A DNA stretch of 64,000 nucleotides. Source: Thioclava nitratireducens. Its GTDB lineage: Bacteria > Pseudomonadota > Alphaproteobacteria > Rhodobacterales > Rhodobacteraceae. The stretch spans positions 62,001 through 126,000 of the forward strand of contig NZ_CP019438.1 of the NCBI RefSeq assembly GCF_001940525.2, written 5' to 3'. Numbering within the stretch: the first letter of the stretch is position 1; each line of letters begins with the position of its first letter. The notes under the pieces are model-generated. The model was not told the DNA's origin, ran no database searches, and saw only the letters and a list, made by a program, of their open reading frames with translations. Below, one piece after another: positions 43,322-52,577 of the stretch. A program made the position numbers and the translations under genes.

Positions 43322-44734
43322 CCCTCGATCCGGTCGGGGCTGATGTATTACCTGACCGCGCGCGAGCTTGACGAGACGCCTTCGGGCTTCGCCTCCTAGT
43401 TCTCGTATGGGGTGATGCTGCTGAGCCTGGTTCTGACGCTGGACGCGATCGCCGCGAACGAGGCGACGGTGCTTTACACCTTCTACGCGCCGATGCCCGC
43501 GGATGGGGCCTTCTGTCTCGGGATCGCGCTGATATTCATCGCGAACTGGGGCGTGGGCTATCAGATCCTCGCGATGCGTTGGCGCGGGCACGCGGCCCCT
43601 CCGGGCCGGATCACGCCGCTAGTTTCGCGGATGAGCGCGGTCACGATGAGCATGTGGTTCCTGGCCTCGCTCGGCGCGGTCGCGGCGGTGGTGATCTGGC
43701 ATATTCCCGCCTTTCTGGGCTGGATCGACGGGATGCCGCCCATGATCACCCGCAAACTGTTCTGGTGGAGCGGTCACCCTATCGTCTATTTCTGGCTGAT
43801 GCCGGCCTATATCTCGTGGTATGCGCTGATCCCGCGTCAGATCGGCGGGGTGCTGATTTCGGATCCGCTGGCGCGTGTGTCCTTCATCCTGCTGATGCTG
43901 TTCTCGCTGCCGGTGGGGACCCGTCACCAACTGATGGATGCGGGGATCCCTGATGTGATGCGCGCCATCGTGATCTTTCTGACCTTCACGGTGATCCTGC
44001 CCTCGCTGCTGACCGCCTTCACGGTCGGGGCCTCGTTGGAATATGCTGGGCGGGCGCGGGCTGCTGGGGTGATCCGAGCATCGCGGCGCAGTTGCTGGCG
44101 ATGTTGCTGTTCATCATCCGCGGGTCGAGCGGGCTGGTGAACGGCAGCAGGGCGCTCAACGCGGTGATCCACAACACGACATGGGTTCGGGCCATTTCCA
44201 CGCCACGCTGGCCTCGGCCTCGGCGCTGACCTTCTCCGGTATCAGCTTCTGGCTGCTGCCCAACCTGACTGGCAAGCCGCTGGCTTCGCGCAGGGTCGCG
44301 CTTTGGGGGACAGGGCTGTGGTCCATGGGGATGTTGATCTTTTCCAACGCGATGATGATCGCCGGCCTGCAAGGCGTGCCGCGCCGCGCCTGGGTGTCGG
44401 GGATGATGGCGGGTAGGACAGTTTCTATGCCAATGCGCGCTGGTCGCTGTTCGCGGTCGGCATCGCCGGGGTCATTCTGGCCGTCGCCGCCGTGCTGATC
44501 TTCGGTGTGCTCTACGCGACGCTGCTGCGGCAGCGGGCGGTCAATACACCAATCCCCGCGGCGCCCTTCTCGCGCGCGTTTCGTTCGCACGGGTCGGGTT
44601 CGATGGTCAGGCTGTTCGACAATCTTCTGCTTTGGACGATCGTTTCCATCGCGCTGGTCGCGGCGTTTTACGGGCCGGTGCTATGGGCCGAGCGCGTGAT
44701 GAACGTGCTGTTGTCCGGGCTTCGGGTCTGGTAG
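43322..44734 (+). pseudogene. ba3-type cytochrome c oxidase subunit I, decayed
   Basis: Remains of a heme-copper oxidase subunit I of the b(o/a)3 type. Recognisable pieces in order: MYYLTARELDETPSGFAS (then an in-frame TAG at about 43397), the long piece from MLLSLVLTLDAIAANEATVL through FWWSGHPIVYFWLMPAY and VGTRHQLMDAGI, then in another frame GHFHATLASASALTFSGISF, and a last piece RLFDNLLLWTIVSIALVAAF. The CuB ligand pair His-His reads Arg-His. N-terminus is missing, several frameshifts exist. Non-functional. Confidence 0.85.
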
Positions 44735-44799
44735 CCAACCGGGTCAAGGGCGCCCGTTAGAGACAGCCCCACACAAGAACAAAATTCGCCTCCAGGAAC

Positions 44800-44969
44800 A
44801 TGGGCACGTGCAAGTCGCCCGGTCATGCGCAACGTTTCCGGTCAGCGCACGATCAAATCGCCACCCTGTTCCGTCCCAAACCCACCGTCTTTCAGCCCGT
44901 TCCTACAGCCACGCCAGAGCCGATGCCTTCCAGATTTGGATCGAGCATCAATGCGAGCTGGCGGTTTGA
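44800..44969 (+). pseudogene. IS6-family transposase scar B
   Basis: Plus-strand fragment: MGTCKSPGHAQRFRSAHDQI, then after a frame change SYSHARADAFQIW to a TGA. This is the C-terminal third of an IS6 transposase, facing scar A across the oxidase remnant, so the remnant once lay between two IS6 ends. Confidence 0.8.
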
Positions 44970-45142
44970 AATCAATCCGATACGCCGGTCTTGCGCTCCG
45001 CCGAACATACCCTGACAATGCTCATTGAAGAGTACCCATGGCAAAGCCGTTTCATTCGACCCTTCTATCGCCTGCAGCCTCGATCGGCCCGCAGGCCGTT
45101 AACATGCCCCCCCTCTCCCCGCCGATCCACCGGAGATGTGAC

Positions 45143-45937
45143 ATGAGCCGATCGCGCCATCACAACAAGCACCACTACCGCAGCCTCTTCCTCTCGGATT
45201 TTCACCTTGGCTCGCGCGGGTGCAGCCCCGGCCCGATACTCGACTTTCTGCAAAGCGTCCGGGCCGACGCGATCTACCTCGTCGGCGATATCCTCGACCT
45301 CTGGCATGGTGGCCCCGTGCAGTGGGGGGATATCCATGCCGAGATCATCGAGACCCTCGAGGCCCATGCCGAGGCCGGAACGCGTATCGTCTACCTGCCC
45401 GGCAATCACGATGCGGCACTACGCTCGCCGGGTATGAACTTCCTCAGCTTTGAGCTGGCCGAGACGGCACTCCATGTCGGCGCGGACGGGCAGCGCTACC
45501 TTATCGTGCATGGCGATCAATGCGATGCGCGCATTCTGCGCTGGCACGCGATGACCCGTTTCGGAAGCCGGATGGACGCGCTGTTCCGCGGCATCGATGC
45601 CTGGTTGCGCCGCCGCCGTGACGTCTCCGAGACAGAGCGCACGTTGATCCAGCTCGCGATCGAGGGGATTAACCACCTGATTGCACGTGGCTCGGACGAG
45701 CATCGGCTGATCGCGCTGGCCTCCGAGGCCGGGGTCGACGGGATCATCTGCGGCCACTCGCACAAGCCCGCGCTGCGCGAGGTCGGCGGAATGACCTACG
45801 CGAATTGCGGCGACTGGGTGGACAGCCTGACCGCCTTGGCCGAGGATAGTTCAGGCGCATTGCAACTTCTTCAATGGGGCGCGGAGGGCTTTGTCAAGTT
45901 GACGAGGCTTGGTCTGACGCCTAGCGGGTCTGGATGA
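45143..45937 (+). CDS. LpxH-like metallophosphoesterase (UDP-2,3-diacylglucosamine diphosphatase family)
   Basis: 264-aa calcineurin-type phosphoesterase. Metal-binding blocks DFHLGSRG, GDILDLW, GNHD, VHGDQCD and GHSHKP are complete and spaced as in LpxH-related proteins, which hydrolyse UDP-diacylglucosamine in lipid A synthesis. The start at 45143 (MSRSRHHNK) is chosen because CGGAG precedes it; an upstream frame extension has none. It is the only intact metabolic gene in this decayed stretch and may be an extra copy of a housekeeping gene. Confidence 0.82.
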   Translation: MSRSRHHNKHHYRSLFLSDFHLGSRGCSPGPILDFLQSVRADAIYLVGDILDLWHGGPVQWGDIHAEIIETLEAHAEAGTRIVYLPGNHDAALRSPGMNFLSFELAETALHVGADGQRYLIVHGDQCDARILRWHAMTRFGSRMDALFRGIDAWLRRRRDVSETERTLIQLAIEGINHLIARGSDEHRLIALASEAGVDGIICGHSHKPALREVGGMTYANCGDWVDSLTALAEDSSGALQLLQWGAEGFVKLTRLGLTPSGSG

Positions 45938-45958
45938 TCAACATCGAAGCCGCGCCGC

Positions 45959-46640
45959 TCAAAGGTACCGCTTCCCGCGGTCAATCATCGCTTATGCAGT
46001 CTGGGCGTATCACAGGTTTGCCCTCAGCTTGCGCGATGTCGAGGATCTGTTGGCTGAGCGGGGCGTGCAGGTCAGCTACGAGACAATCCGAGCTTGGGTT
46101 GCCCGTTTCGGACTGCAGTTTGCTCCCTCAATCCGACGGGATCGGCCTGCCGCGGCGGACAAATGACATCTCGATGAGGTCGTGATCTCAATCCGCAGCC
46201 GGAAGCATTGGTTCTGGCGCGCTGTCGACGCTAGGGGCGATACAGTGGAGATCCTCGTGCAGAGCCGCCGGAATGCCAAAGCGGCCAAACGGTTCCTGCG
46301 CAAGCTGATGAGTCGCTGGGGATCGCCCCGCATGTTGGTCACCGACAAGCTGCCAAGCTACGGCGTAGCCCGACGCGCGCTTTGCCCGAGCGCCGATCAC
46401 CGTGCCCACAAGGGGTTAAACAATCGGGCCGAGGCATCGCACCGACACACCCGACGGCGAGAGAAGATCATGGGTCGGTTCAAATCTTCCGGCCAAGCGC
46501 AGCGCTTCCTGTCCGTCCAGGATCAGACCGCCGCCCTCTTCCGTCCGAAACGCCAATGTCTCACCGCTGCATCCTACCGCCACGCCTGGGCTGATGCCTT
46601 CAGCTTTTGGTCCGATTTCGCGGCGGAGATCACGGCCTGA
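45959..46640 (+). pseudogene. IS6-family transposase, nearly complete but broken
   Basis: Reads YRFPRSIIAYAVWAYHRFAL, then VSYETIRAWVARFGLQFAP, then RPAAADK followed by TGA (about 46165) where relatives have Trp of DKWHLDEV, then continues VVISIRSRKHWFWRAVDARG to the normal end FWSDFAAEITA. The N-terminus also seems shifted by one base near 45970. Both lesions would stop expression. Confidence 0.85.
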
Positions 46641-46789
46641 TCTCAAGCGAAAGCGCTCCGTCCAAGCCCTTGCAGGCAACTTGACAATGCCCACCCAGCG
46701 CTGGCCCTCCCCTCGGACCACCGTCACACGAGAAAGCCCCCGCCGCGTAGCACGAGGAGTTCCGAGGACCAATTAGCTATTGGAGCTGA
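46641..46789. other. Right flank of IS6, no gene
   Basis: About 150 bases between the IS6 remnant and the convergent secreted-protein gene. Nothing recognised. Confidence 0.4.
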
Positions 46790-47280
46790 TCAGGCGTTGC
46801 CGTTGACCACAACTATCAGGTTGTCATCGGTATCGATAAAGGCGGTTTCGACGTCGTCGGCGGTGTAGTCGGTGCCGTCGGACCCGACCGCATTCTTTAG
46901 ACCAGCTGAGCCATTCTCAGCACTTTCGCCCTGCTGGTAGGAGAGCGCGGCGATCTCCACCTCACCATCGGTTCCGGCCTGATAATCGGAAAACTGATCG
47001 GTGGAAGCGGCACCGTTCGCCTTCGAGCCGGCGATGAGTTGACCGCAGGTCATGATCGACGCGCCTTGGTCCACGCCTGCGGTCGCACCAGCATCTGCCG
47101 AAGCGCTCATATCCGCGCTCGCGCCGGCATCGGTGTCCGCACCCCAGCTGCCCCCGAAGCGCCGCTGTTCATTTCAGTCGAGGCGCCAGCCGCATCTGTG
47201 CTATTGTGGGCAAGGGCCGCGACGAGAGCAGCGGAGGCGAGCAGACCGTCGAGGGCGAACGATTTGAGGCTACAGAGCAT
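46790..47280 (-). pseudogene. Secreted small Ala-rich protein, frameshifted paralogue
   Basis: Starts at 47280 with a signal peptide (MLCSLKSFALDGLLASAALV) preceded by AAAGAGATC. The first frame runs out after SGASGAAGVRTPMPARARI; adding one G in the run near 47141 rejoins it to ADTDAGASADMSASADAG and the rest (to TADDVETAFIDTDDNLIVVV). The full product would be about 163 aa. Its C-terminal pattern resembles that of the secreted protein at 52578. Either a true mutation or an assembly error in a homopolymer. Confidence 0.65.
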
Positions 47281-47352
47281 AGTGATCTCTTTCCATTTTT
47301 GATGTGCCAGTCTGACGATATCGAGACGGGCAGCGCGATCGGGAAACTCCCC

Positions 47353-48733
47353 GAGCGTGCTTCGGGCCATCTTGGGCTGGGCAAGCTGAACTTTCTTTAC
47401 GACGACAATGGCATCACCATCGACGGGCTGACTGACCTCCGTGTCCTTCTCGGAAGACGTTCCGGCGCGGCTTGCGGCCTGCGGCTGGCATGTGTTCCGT
47501 TGCGACGGGCATGACGCCAAGGCGCTCGATGAGGCTACAGCAGCGAAAATAACCGAGATCGCGAGTTCCAGCTTGACTGCGATGAAGACGGTAATCGGCT
47601 TCGGCTCGCCGAACCGGGCGGGCACGGCGAAGGCGCATGGCGCCACGCTGGGTGACGAAAAAGGAGCATTGGCCAAGCAGGCACTCGGCTGGAACGCCGC
47701 GCCTTTTGAAATCCCCGAAGACCTCGCCGCGTCTTGGGTCGCTATCGGGGTCCGTGGCACGCAGGCCCGCGCGGAATGGGAAGACGCGCTCGCCGCCTCT
47801 GGCAAGGCCGCCAAGTTCACCGCCCGCGTCGCGGGCAAGCTGCCCGAAGGCTACGCCGCCGCCATCGAGGCTGCGCGTGCCGATCTTGCCGACTCCAACC
47901 TGACGCGGGTCGCCTCCGTCGACAGTACCTTCGCCGCCGCGGCTCCGGACCATTACATCGGCTACGGCGTGCGTGAGTCCGGCATGGCGGGGGCGATGAA
48001 CGGTCTTGCGCTGCATGGCGGCTTCAAACCCTATGGCGGCACCTTCCTCGTGTTATCGGTTTACTCGCGCAACGCGATCCGCCTGTCGGTCCTGATAGGG
48101 CTTGGCGTCACCTGTGTGATGACCCACGCCTCGATAGGCCTCGGCGAGGACAGCCCCACGCACCAACCGGTCGAACATCTGGCATCCCTGCGCGCGATCC
48201 CCAACCTCAACGTGTTCCGCGCCCCAGATGCGGTGGAGACGCTGGAGCTCTGGGACCTCGCGATCCGGTCGACGGACGCGCCGTCGCTGCTGGCGCTGTC
48301 GCGACAAGGGGTGCCGCAGCTGCGCGGCGCGGGGGATGAAAACCTGACCGCGCGCGGTGCATATGTGATCCGCTCCTTCGGGGAAGGCCGCGATGTGACG
48401 CTTCTCGCGACCGGGACCGAGGTTGCGCTGGCCGTGGAGGCCGCCGAGGCGCTGCACGCCGAAGGCCACAGCGTCGCGGTCGTCTCGATGCCCTGCTGGG
48501 AGCTGTTCGACGCGCAGCCCGAGGAGTACCGCGCCGAAGTTCTTGGCGCCGCCCCTCGGGTCGCCGTCGAGGCCGCGTCGGCCTTCGGCTGGACCCGCTA
48601 CGTCGCGCGCGAGGCGGATGTGATCGGCATGCCGGGCTTCGGCGCGTCGGCTCCGGCGGAGCAACTTTACGCGGAGTTCGGCATCACCGCAGACGCGGTC
48701 GCCGCACGCTCCAAGGCGTTGATCGCAGGCTAA
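47353..48733 (+). pseudogene. Transketolase, degenerate 3' part
   Basis: Begins inside the thiamine-diphosphate domain (GHLGLGKLNFLYDDNGITID), shifts frame at about 47430, then reads FSEDVPARLAACGWHVFRCD to the normal C-terminus in one frame of 430 codons. The first 160 or so residues are missing, the linker region of about 40 residues between the N-terminal and middle domain is deleted, and catalytic positions are altered (GVRESGM for GIREHGM; THASIGLGEDSPTHQ for THDSIGLGEDGPTHQ). A decaying duplicate of a Calvin-cycle or pentose-phosphate gene. Confidence 0.85.
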
Positions 48734-49015
48734 AGCTGGCGCGGGCTCGAAAGACGGGCCCGCGCCTTCCCCTCGGTCGATGACGACACAGAGGCAGCCA
48801 AGCGCTGGCGGTATTGGTGAATACCGCCAGTTCAAGCGAGTCCCGGTTTCTGCTTGGTATCGAGAGGCAATCCATATTTCGGCGAAGCCAATTTCAATAT
48901 TGCCTATCAATTTACTATTTTGATAGACATACATGTGCCAAGCAAAATATGGAGATGATAGGCATGACTCCTCTCAGCAGCATCGCCATGAGCGCCTATA
49001 CAGATCTGGTGCGCC
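48734..49015. other. Intergenic, nothing recognised
   Basis: About 280 bases, partly AT-rich (around 48900-48960), between the transketolase remnant and an IS3 end. No gene, terminator or family resemblance. Confidence 0.4.
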
Positions 49016-49066
49016 TGACCTGCCACTGAACTTTCATCCAGCCGCGACCGGAGCCCGGTTGGTGTT
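49016..49066 (-). repeat. 51-bp IS3 end scar, identical to 57429-57479
   Basis: The 51 bases from TGACCTGCCACTGAAC to the GTTGGTGTT end are identical to the left end of the IS3 element at 57429. Only this tip remains, next to the 3' end of a different IS3 transposase. Confidence 0.85.
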
Positions 49067-49116
49067 GATCCGCACCCCAGAGTGATCCGCCCTTAGGCAG
49101 AGTTTCCCGGCTTTGC

Positions 49117-49855
49117 TCAGGGTGACGGGCTGGTGACGCCCCCTGATTTCGTCAGCGTGATCGGAGCCTTGTTCCCGATCGCGCCGTGTGGCCGTTCCTC
49201 GTTGTAGTATCTACGCCAAGCCTCCAACTTTTCGGTCGCATCCGCAAGGGTGAGGAACCAATGCTGGTTCAAGCACTCGGTCCGGAACCGGCCGTTGAAC
49301 GCTTCGATGAATGCATTGTCGGTCGGCTTGCCGGGGCGCGAGAAGTCGAGGGTCACGCCACGCTGATAGGCCCAGAGGTCCATGTCGCGAGACACGAACT
49401 CGGTGCCCTGATCGACTCGGATAGTCTTCGGATAGCCTGTCTGTCGGCACACCCGGTCCAGCGTTGCGACCACATCCTCGCCGCGGTAGCTGAACCGGAC
49501 ATCGAGCACTGGCACGTAGCGTGAGAAGGTGTCGATGACTGTCGGAACCCTCAGCTTCTTGCCTGTCGCAAGCTGATCGTGAACAAAGTCCATTGCCCAG
49601 ACGTCGTTCGGGCCGACCGCCTCGGCGCGGTCGTCACGCAGCTTGGCCTTCACACGGCGCTTCGGCGTCTTGTTCCTGAGTTGCAATCCCAACTCCCTGT
49701 AAATCCGATAGACTTTCTTGATGTTGATGTTCCAGCCCTCACGTTCGAGCAGGACGTGAACGCGCCGGTAGCCATACCGCACGCGCGTTTCACAGATCTC
49801 CCGGATCCGCTTGGCGACAGTAGCCTGATCGGCGCGGCGAGACTTGTAGTGGAAC
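49117..49855 (-). pseudogene. IS3-family OrfB transposase, 5' truncated
   Basis: DDE transposase reading from FHYKSRRADQATVAKRI through VRYGYRRVHVLLEREGW, WAMDFVHDQ (first Asp), VDQGTEFVS (second) and FIEAFNGRFRTECLN (Glu) to the C-terminus. The catalytic triad is intact but orfA and the N-terminus are missing, cut at the tip of the next IS3 element at 49856. Confidence 0.88.
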
Positions 49856-49922
49856 TGACCTGCCCCCCGCGGGATCCCTCAACGTAGTGTAGAGTCTGCG
49901 CCAACTCTGAAGGAGCAGACGA

Positions 49923-50186
49923 ATGCGAAAAAGCCGTTTCACCGAGGCGCAGATTATTGGGATGATCAAGGAGCAGGAGGCAGGCATGCCGACAGCTGAT
50001 GTGTGCCGCAGGCATGGCCTCAGCCCGGCGACCTTTTACAAGTTCAAGGCCAAGTATGGTGGCATGGAGCTCTCCGAGGCAGCCAGGCTGAAGGCGCTCG
50101 AAGACGAAAACGCCAAGCTCAAACGTCTGTTGGCCGACACCATGCTCGACAACGTGGTTCTGAAGGATCTGCTGGGAAAGAACTGA
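49923..50186 (+). CDS. IS3-family OrfA
   Basis: 87-aa OrfA with helix-turn-helix ([19 protein letters not shown]) and leucine zipper ([20 protein letters not shown]). Ends KN-stop in the zone where orfB begins in the next frame. Confidence 0.9.
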   Translation: MRKSRFTEAQIIGMIKEQEAGMPTADVCRRHGLSPATFYKFKAKYGGMELSEAARLKALEDENAKLKRLLADTMLDNVVLKDLLGKN

Positions 50187-50191
50187 CGACA

Positions 50192-51082
50192 TTGACCAGG
50201 CGGCGAGAGGCGGCGCTCAGGGCGATGCGGGATCATGACATCTCGCAGCGTCGGGCCTGCCAGCTTGTCGGTGTCGACCCCAAGACGGTCCGGCGCACAC
50301 GCCCGCCGGACTGCCCCGAGATCCGCGAGGAGATGAAGGAGATCGCCGGGAAGCGGCGCCGGTTTGGCTATCGCCGGATCGGCATCCTGCTTGAGCGCAA
50401 GGGCATGACCATGAACCACAAGAAGCTGTATCGGCTCTATCGCGAGGAAGGGCTATCGGTGAAGCGACGGCGTGGACGCAAGCGGGCTCGCGGGTCACGC
50501 ACGCCGATGCCTGCGGCGGCGCATCCCAATGCGCGCTGGTCGCTCGACTTCCTGGCGGACAGCTTCGGCGCCTCGCGCAAGTTCCGTATTTTGGCCGTGA
50601 TCGACGATTGTTGCAGAGAGAACCTGTGCCTGGTCGCCGATACCAGTATATCGGGCAAGCGTGTTGCCCGTGAACTCGATGCGCTGGTGCGGATCTACGG
50701 AAAGCCTGCTTGCATTGTCAGCGACAACGGGACGGAGTTCACCAGCCGGGCCATCCTGAGATGGGCCGACCAGAACGCCATTCCCTGGCACTACATCGAC
50801 CCCGGCAAGCCGCAGCAGAACGCGTTCATCGAGTCCTTCAACGGAAGCCTGCGCGACGAATTATTAAACGAGGAGATCTTCGACACACTGGACGATGCCC
50901 GGCGCAAGTTGGCGCTCTGGCGCTACGACTACAACGCCGTCAGACCGCACTCGTCTCTGGGAAACCAGACGCCGCTCGAAGCGCGCCGGACGCTTGAGCA
51001 ATTTGAGGGCTCCGCGCCCGGCGCGCTTGCCCACAACAACCGATCCGACTACCAATCTCAAACCTGCAGACTCTCGTTATGA
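50192..51082 (+). CDS. IS3-family OrfB transposase
   Basis: DDE transposase of about 296 aa: [16 protein letters not shown]-terminal domain, [14 protein letters not shown], first Asp in [11 protein letters not shown], second in [11 protein letters not shown], Glu in [17 protein letters not shown]. The exact start is uncertain; it is probably made as a fusion with OrfA by frameshifting, and 50192 is the first TTG in frame. Confidence 0.9.
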   Translation: MTRRREAALRAMRDHDISQRRACQLVGVDPKTVRRTRPPDCPEIREEMKEIAGKRRRFGYRRIGILLERKGMTMNHKKLYRLYREEGLSVKRRRGRKRARGSRTPMPAAAHPNARWSLDFLADSFGASRKFRILAVIDDCCRENLCLVADTSISGKRVARELDALVRIYGKPACIVSDNGTEFTSRAILRWADQNAIPWHYIDPGKPQQNAFIESFNGSLRDELLNEEIFDTLDDARRKLALWRYDYNAVRPHSSLGNQTPLEARRTLEQFEGSAPGALAHNNRSDYQSQTCRLSL

Positions 51083-51149
51083 ACGAGGGCCCCAAGGGGG
51101 GCAGGTCACTGGACTTTTACTGTGCGGTCGGAATAGCGCGCCGAGTACA

Positions 51150-51740
51150 CTACTGCGTCGCTTCCACTGTGGCTCCCGAAATAAGCTCCTCGACAAGAAA
51201 AGCTGTAAGCTGCTGGCGGGTGTTTCGGCCGGATTTACGGAAGACAGCGTTCAGTTGGGTTTTCACGGTGGACTGCGATTTTCCGCGCAGCTCCGCGATC
51301 TCGCGATTCGAGAACCCTTTCATCGCGTATATAGCGACAGCACGCTCGGAGCTCGAAAGCTTCCAAGCATCAAAGAGGTCTTCAATATGGGTCTGGAAGT
51401 GGCCCTGAACTACATCGATCTGGCGCCCCATTGCCGCGATTCGCTTGCGGCTGTGGCGCACGAACAACGCGCTGCTAATGACACCGACAATCAACCCAAC
51501 GCTGGCGAAAACTTGAATATATTCCTGGACCGCCCAAGGCAAAAGCCAACTGCGCAAACCCAGCACCTCGGACCACAGATCGCCGACGAAGAAAGCGGCA
51601 CTGAGACTTTGTACCACCAACGCCACGTGAAGAAAGAGGGAACGACTCAGCCGCGTGGTCAGACGCCGAGTTGCGGATGGGACTTTCTTCGCTAGACCGG
51701 CCTGAGAAGGAGGCAGTACGTCGTGGCTCAGGTCTTTCAC
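51150..51740 (-). CDS. Membrane-anchored LuxR-type regulator
   Basis: 196-aa protein with two N-terminal membrane helices (SLFLHVALVVQSLSAAFFVG; IQVFASVGLIVGVISSALFV) and a C-terminal LuxR/GerE helix-turn-helix (LSSSERAVAIYAMKGFSNRE, IAELRGKSQSTVKTQLNAVF). A short linker separates the two. No receiver domain. It follows the PepSY-like gene after three bases, in one transcript with two secreted proteins, so it probably controls or senses them at the membrane. Confidence 0.82.
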   Translation of the reverse strand: MKDLSHDVLPPSQAGLAKKVPSATRRLTTRLSRSLFLHVALVVQSLSAAFFVGDLWSEVLGLRSWLLPWAVQEYIQVFASVGLIVGVISSALFVRHSRKRIAAMGRQIDVVQGHFQTHIEDLFDAWKLSSSERAVAIYAMKGFSNREIAELRGKSQSTVKTQLNAVFRKSGRNTRQQLTAFLVEELISGATVEATQ

Positions 51741-51743
51741 GGT

Positions 51744-52238
51744 TCAAAGACCTCCCAGTCCGCTGCCGCCGCCCCCAGACGAGACCGCGCTGCTCGATCC
51801 GTCCGTCCCTCCCGTTGCGCTGAGCGACGCCCCCACAGAGAGCCCCCCCCTCTCGCCCTTGGTAGAGGGACCAGATGCAGCGGAGCCTTCGTGTTGCGCT
51901 CCGGAGTGGCCAGTGTCCGCGCGGTCGCCCTCGAAACGCTTGATTATCGCATCGCGTTTGATTTCACCGGTCGAGCTACTTACGATCACCTCCCGCAACT
52001 GCGTCCGGTTGCGGGCGAGAATTTGGTAACGCCCGAGAAAAGTTCGACTCACCCGTTGGATCGCGTAGCCCTGCGCTTTGAGAGATTGGATGACCTTCAG
52101 ATACGTCGCGTTCGCCACCTGCACGGGGCGCGTCAACGCCGAAGCGCTATCGGGAAGCGCTGCGGGCGGGCCGCCTATTGCGATGGCTAGTAGCACCGCG
52201 CGAGCTGCCGAAAAACGGGATTTGTCAAAGAGGGTCAT
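51744..52238 (-). CDS. Secreted PepSY-like protein
   Basis: 164-aa product with a signal peptide (AARAVLLAIAIGGPPAALPDSASA). A PepSY-like module follows: YLKVIQSLKAQGYAIQRVS, then GRYQILARNRTQLREVIVSS and STGEIKRDAI. The C-terminal third is Ser/Gly-rich and disordered (SAVSSGGGGSGLGGL). The start at 52238 has AGAGGAGAC upstream. PepSY modules often inhibit proteases or bind in the periplasm; the true role here is unknown. Confidence 0.7.
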   Translation of the reverse strand: MTLFDKSRFSAARAVLLAIAIGGPPAALPDSASALTRPVQVANATYLKVIQSLKAQGYAIQRVSRTFLGRYQILARNRTQLREVIVSSSTGEIKRDAIIKRFEGDRADTGHSGAQHEGSAASGPSTKGERGGLSVGASLSATGGTDGSSSAVSSGGGGSGLGGL

Positions 52239-52458
52239 AAATGTCTCCTCTAAAGATACATCGCTTCCACCGCCAGCACATGCAAACGCTTCGTTACTAC
52301 GAAAGTAGTGGCATGATCGATCATATTTCCCCAATTCCGTAAACAGGGTCGAACAAATCTTTCGAGAATGAAACTGATCGGGCCCGTACCGGATGCGATC
52401 TCGAGAAAACTTGATAACTCGCCGGGTAAAATCGCTCCCGACGTCTTAGGGACGGAAA

Positions 52459-52519
52459 GCTCCCGCGCTCTCGGGATCGGAAGAGGGCGCGGGAGCCCTT
52501 GGCCCTCAGGGGGCCAAGG
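52459..52519 (-). terminator. Two tandem GC-rich hairpins
   Basis: One hairpin has 10-bp arms at 52459-52468 and 52487-52496; directly beside it is a second with 8-bp arms CCTTGGCC/GGCCAAGG at 52497-52504 and 52512-52519. Read on the minus strand, the larger stem is followed by TTTCC. They lie between the secreted-protein gene and the PepSY-like gene, and may end or attenuate the first transcript. Confidence 0.65.
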
Positions 52520-52577
52520 AGAGAACACAAGCTCAAGGCTCATCTGTCCCAAAAGGCGAGCGAACGGTTTTCGGTCG

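Larger units (their letters stand above)
49856..51108 (+). mobile_element. IS3-family element (IS407-like), 1253 bp, complete
   Basis: Ends TGACCTGCCCCCC at 49856 and its inverse GGGGGGCAGGTCA at 51108. Two overlapping genes, orfA and orfB. The flanks (GAAC left, CTGG right) do not form the usual 3-4 bp duplication, and its left flank is half of another IS3, so a deletion next to it is likely. Confidence 0.9.
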
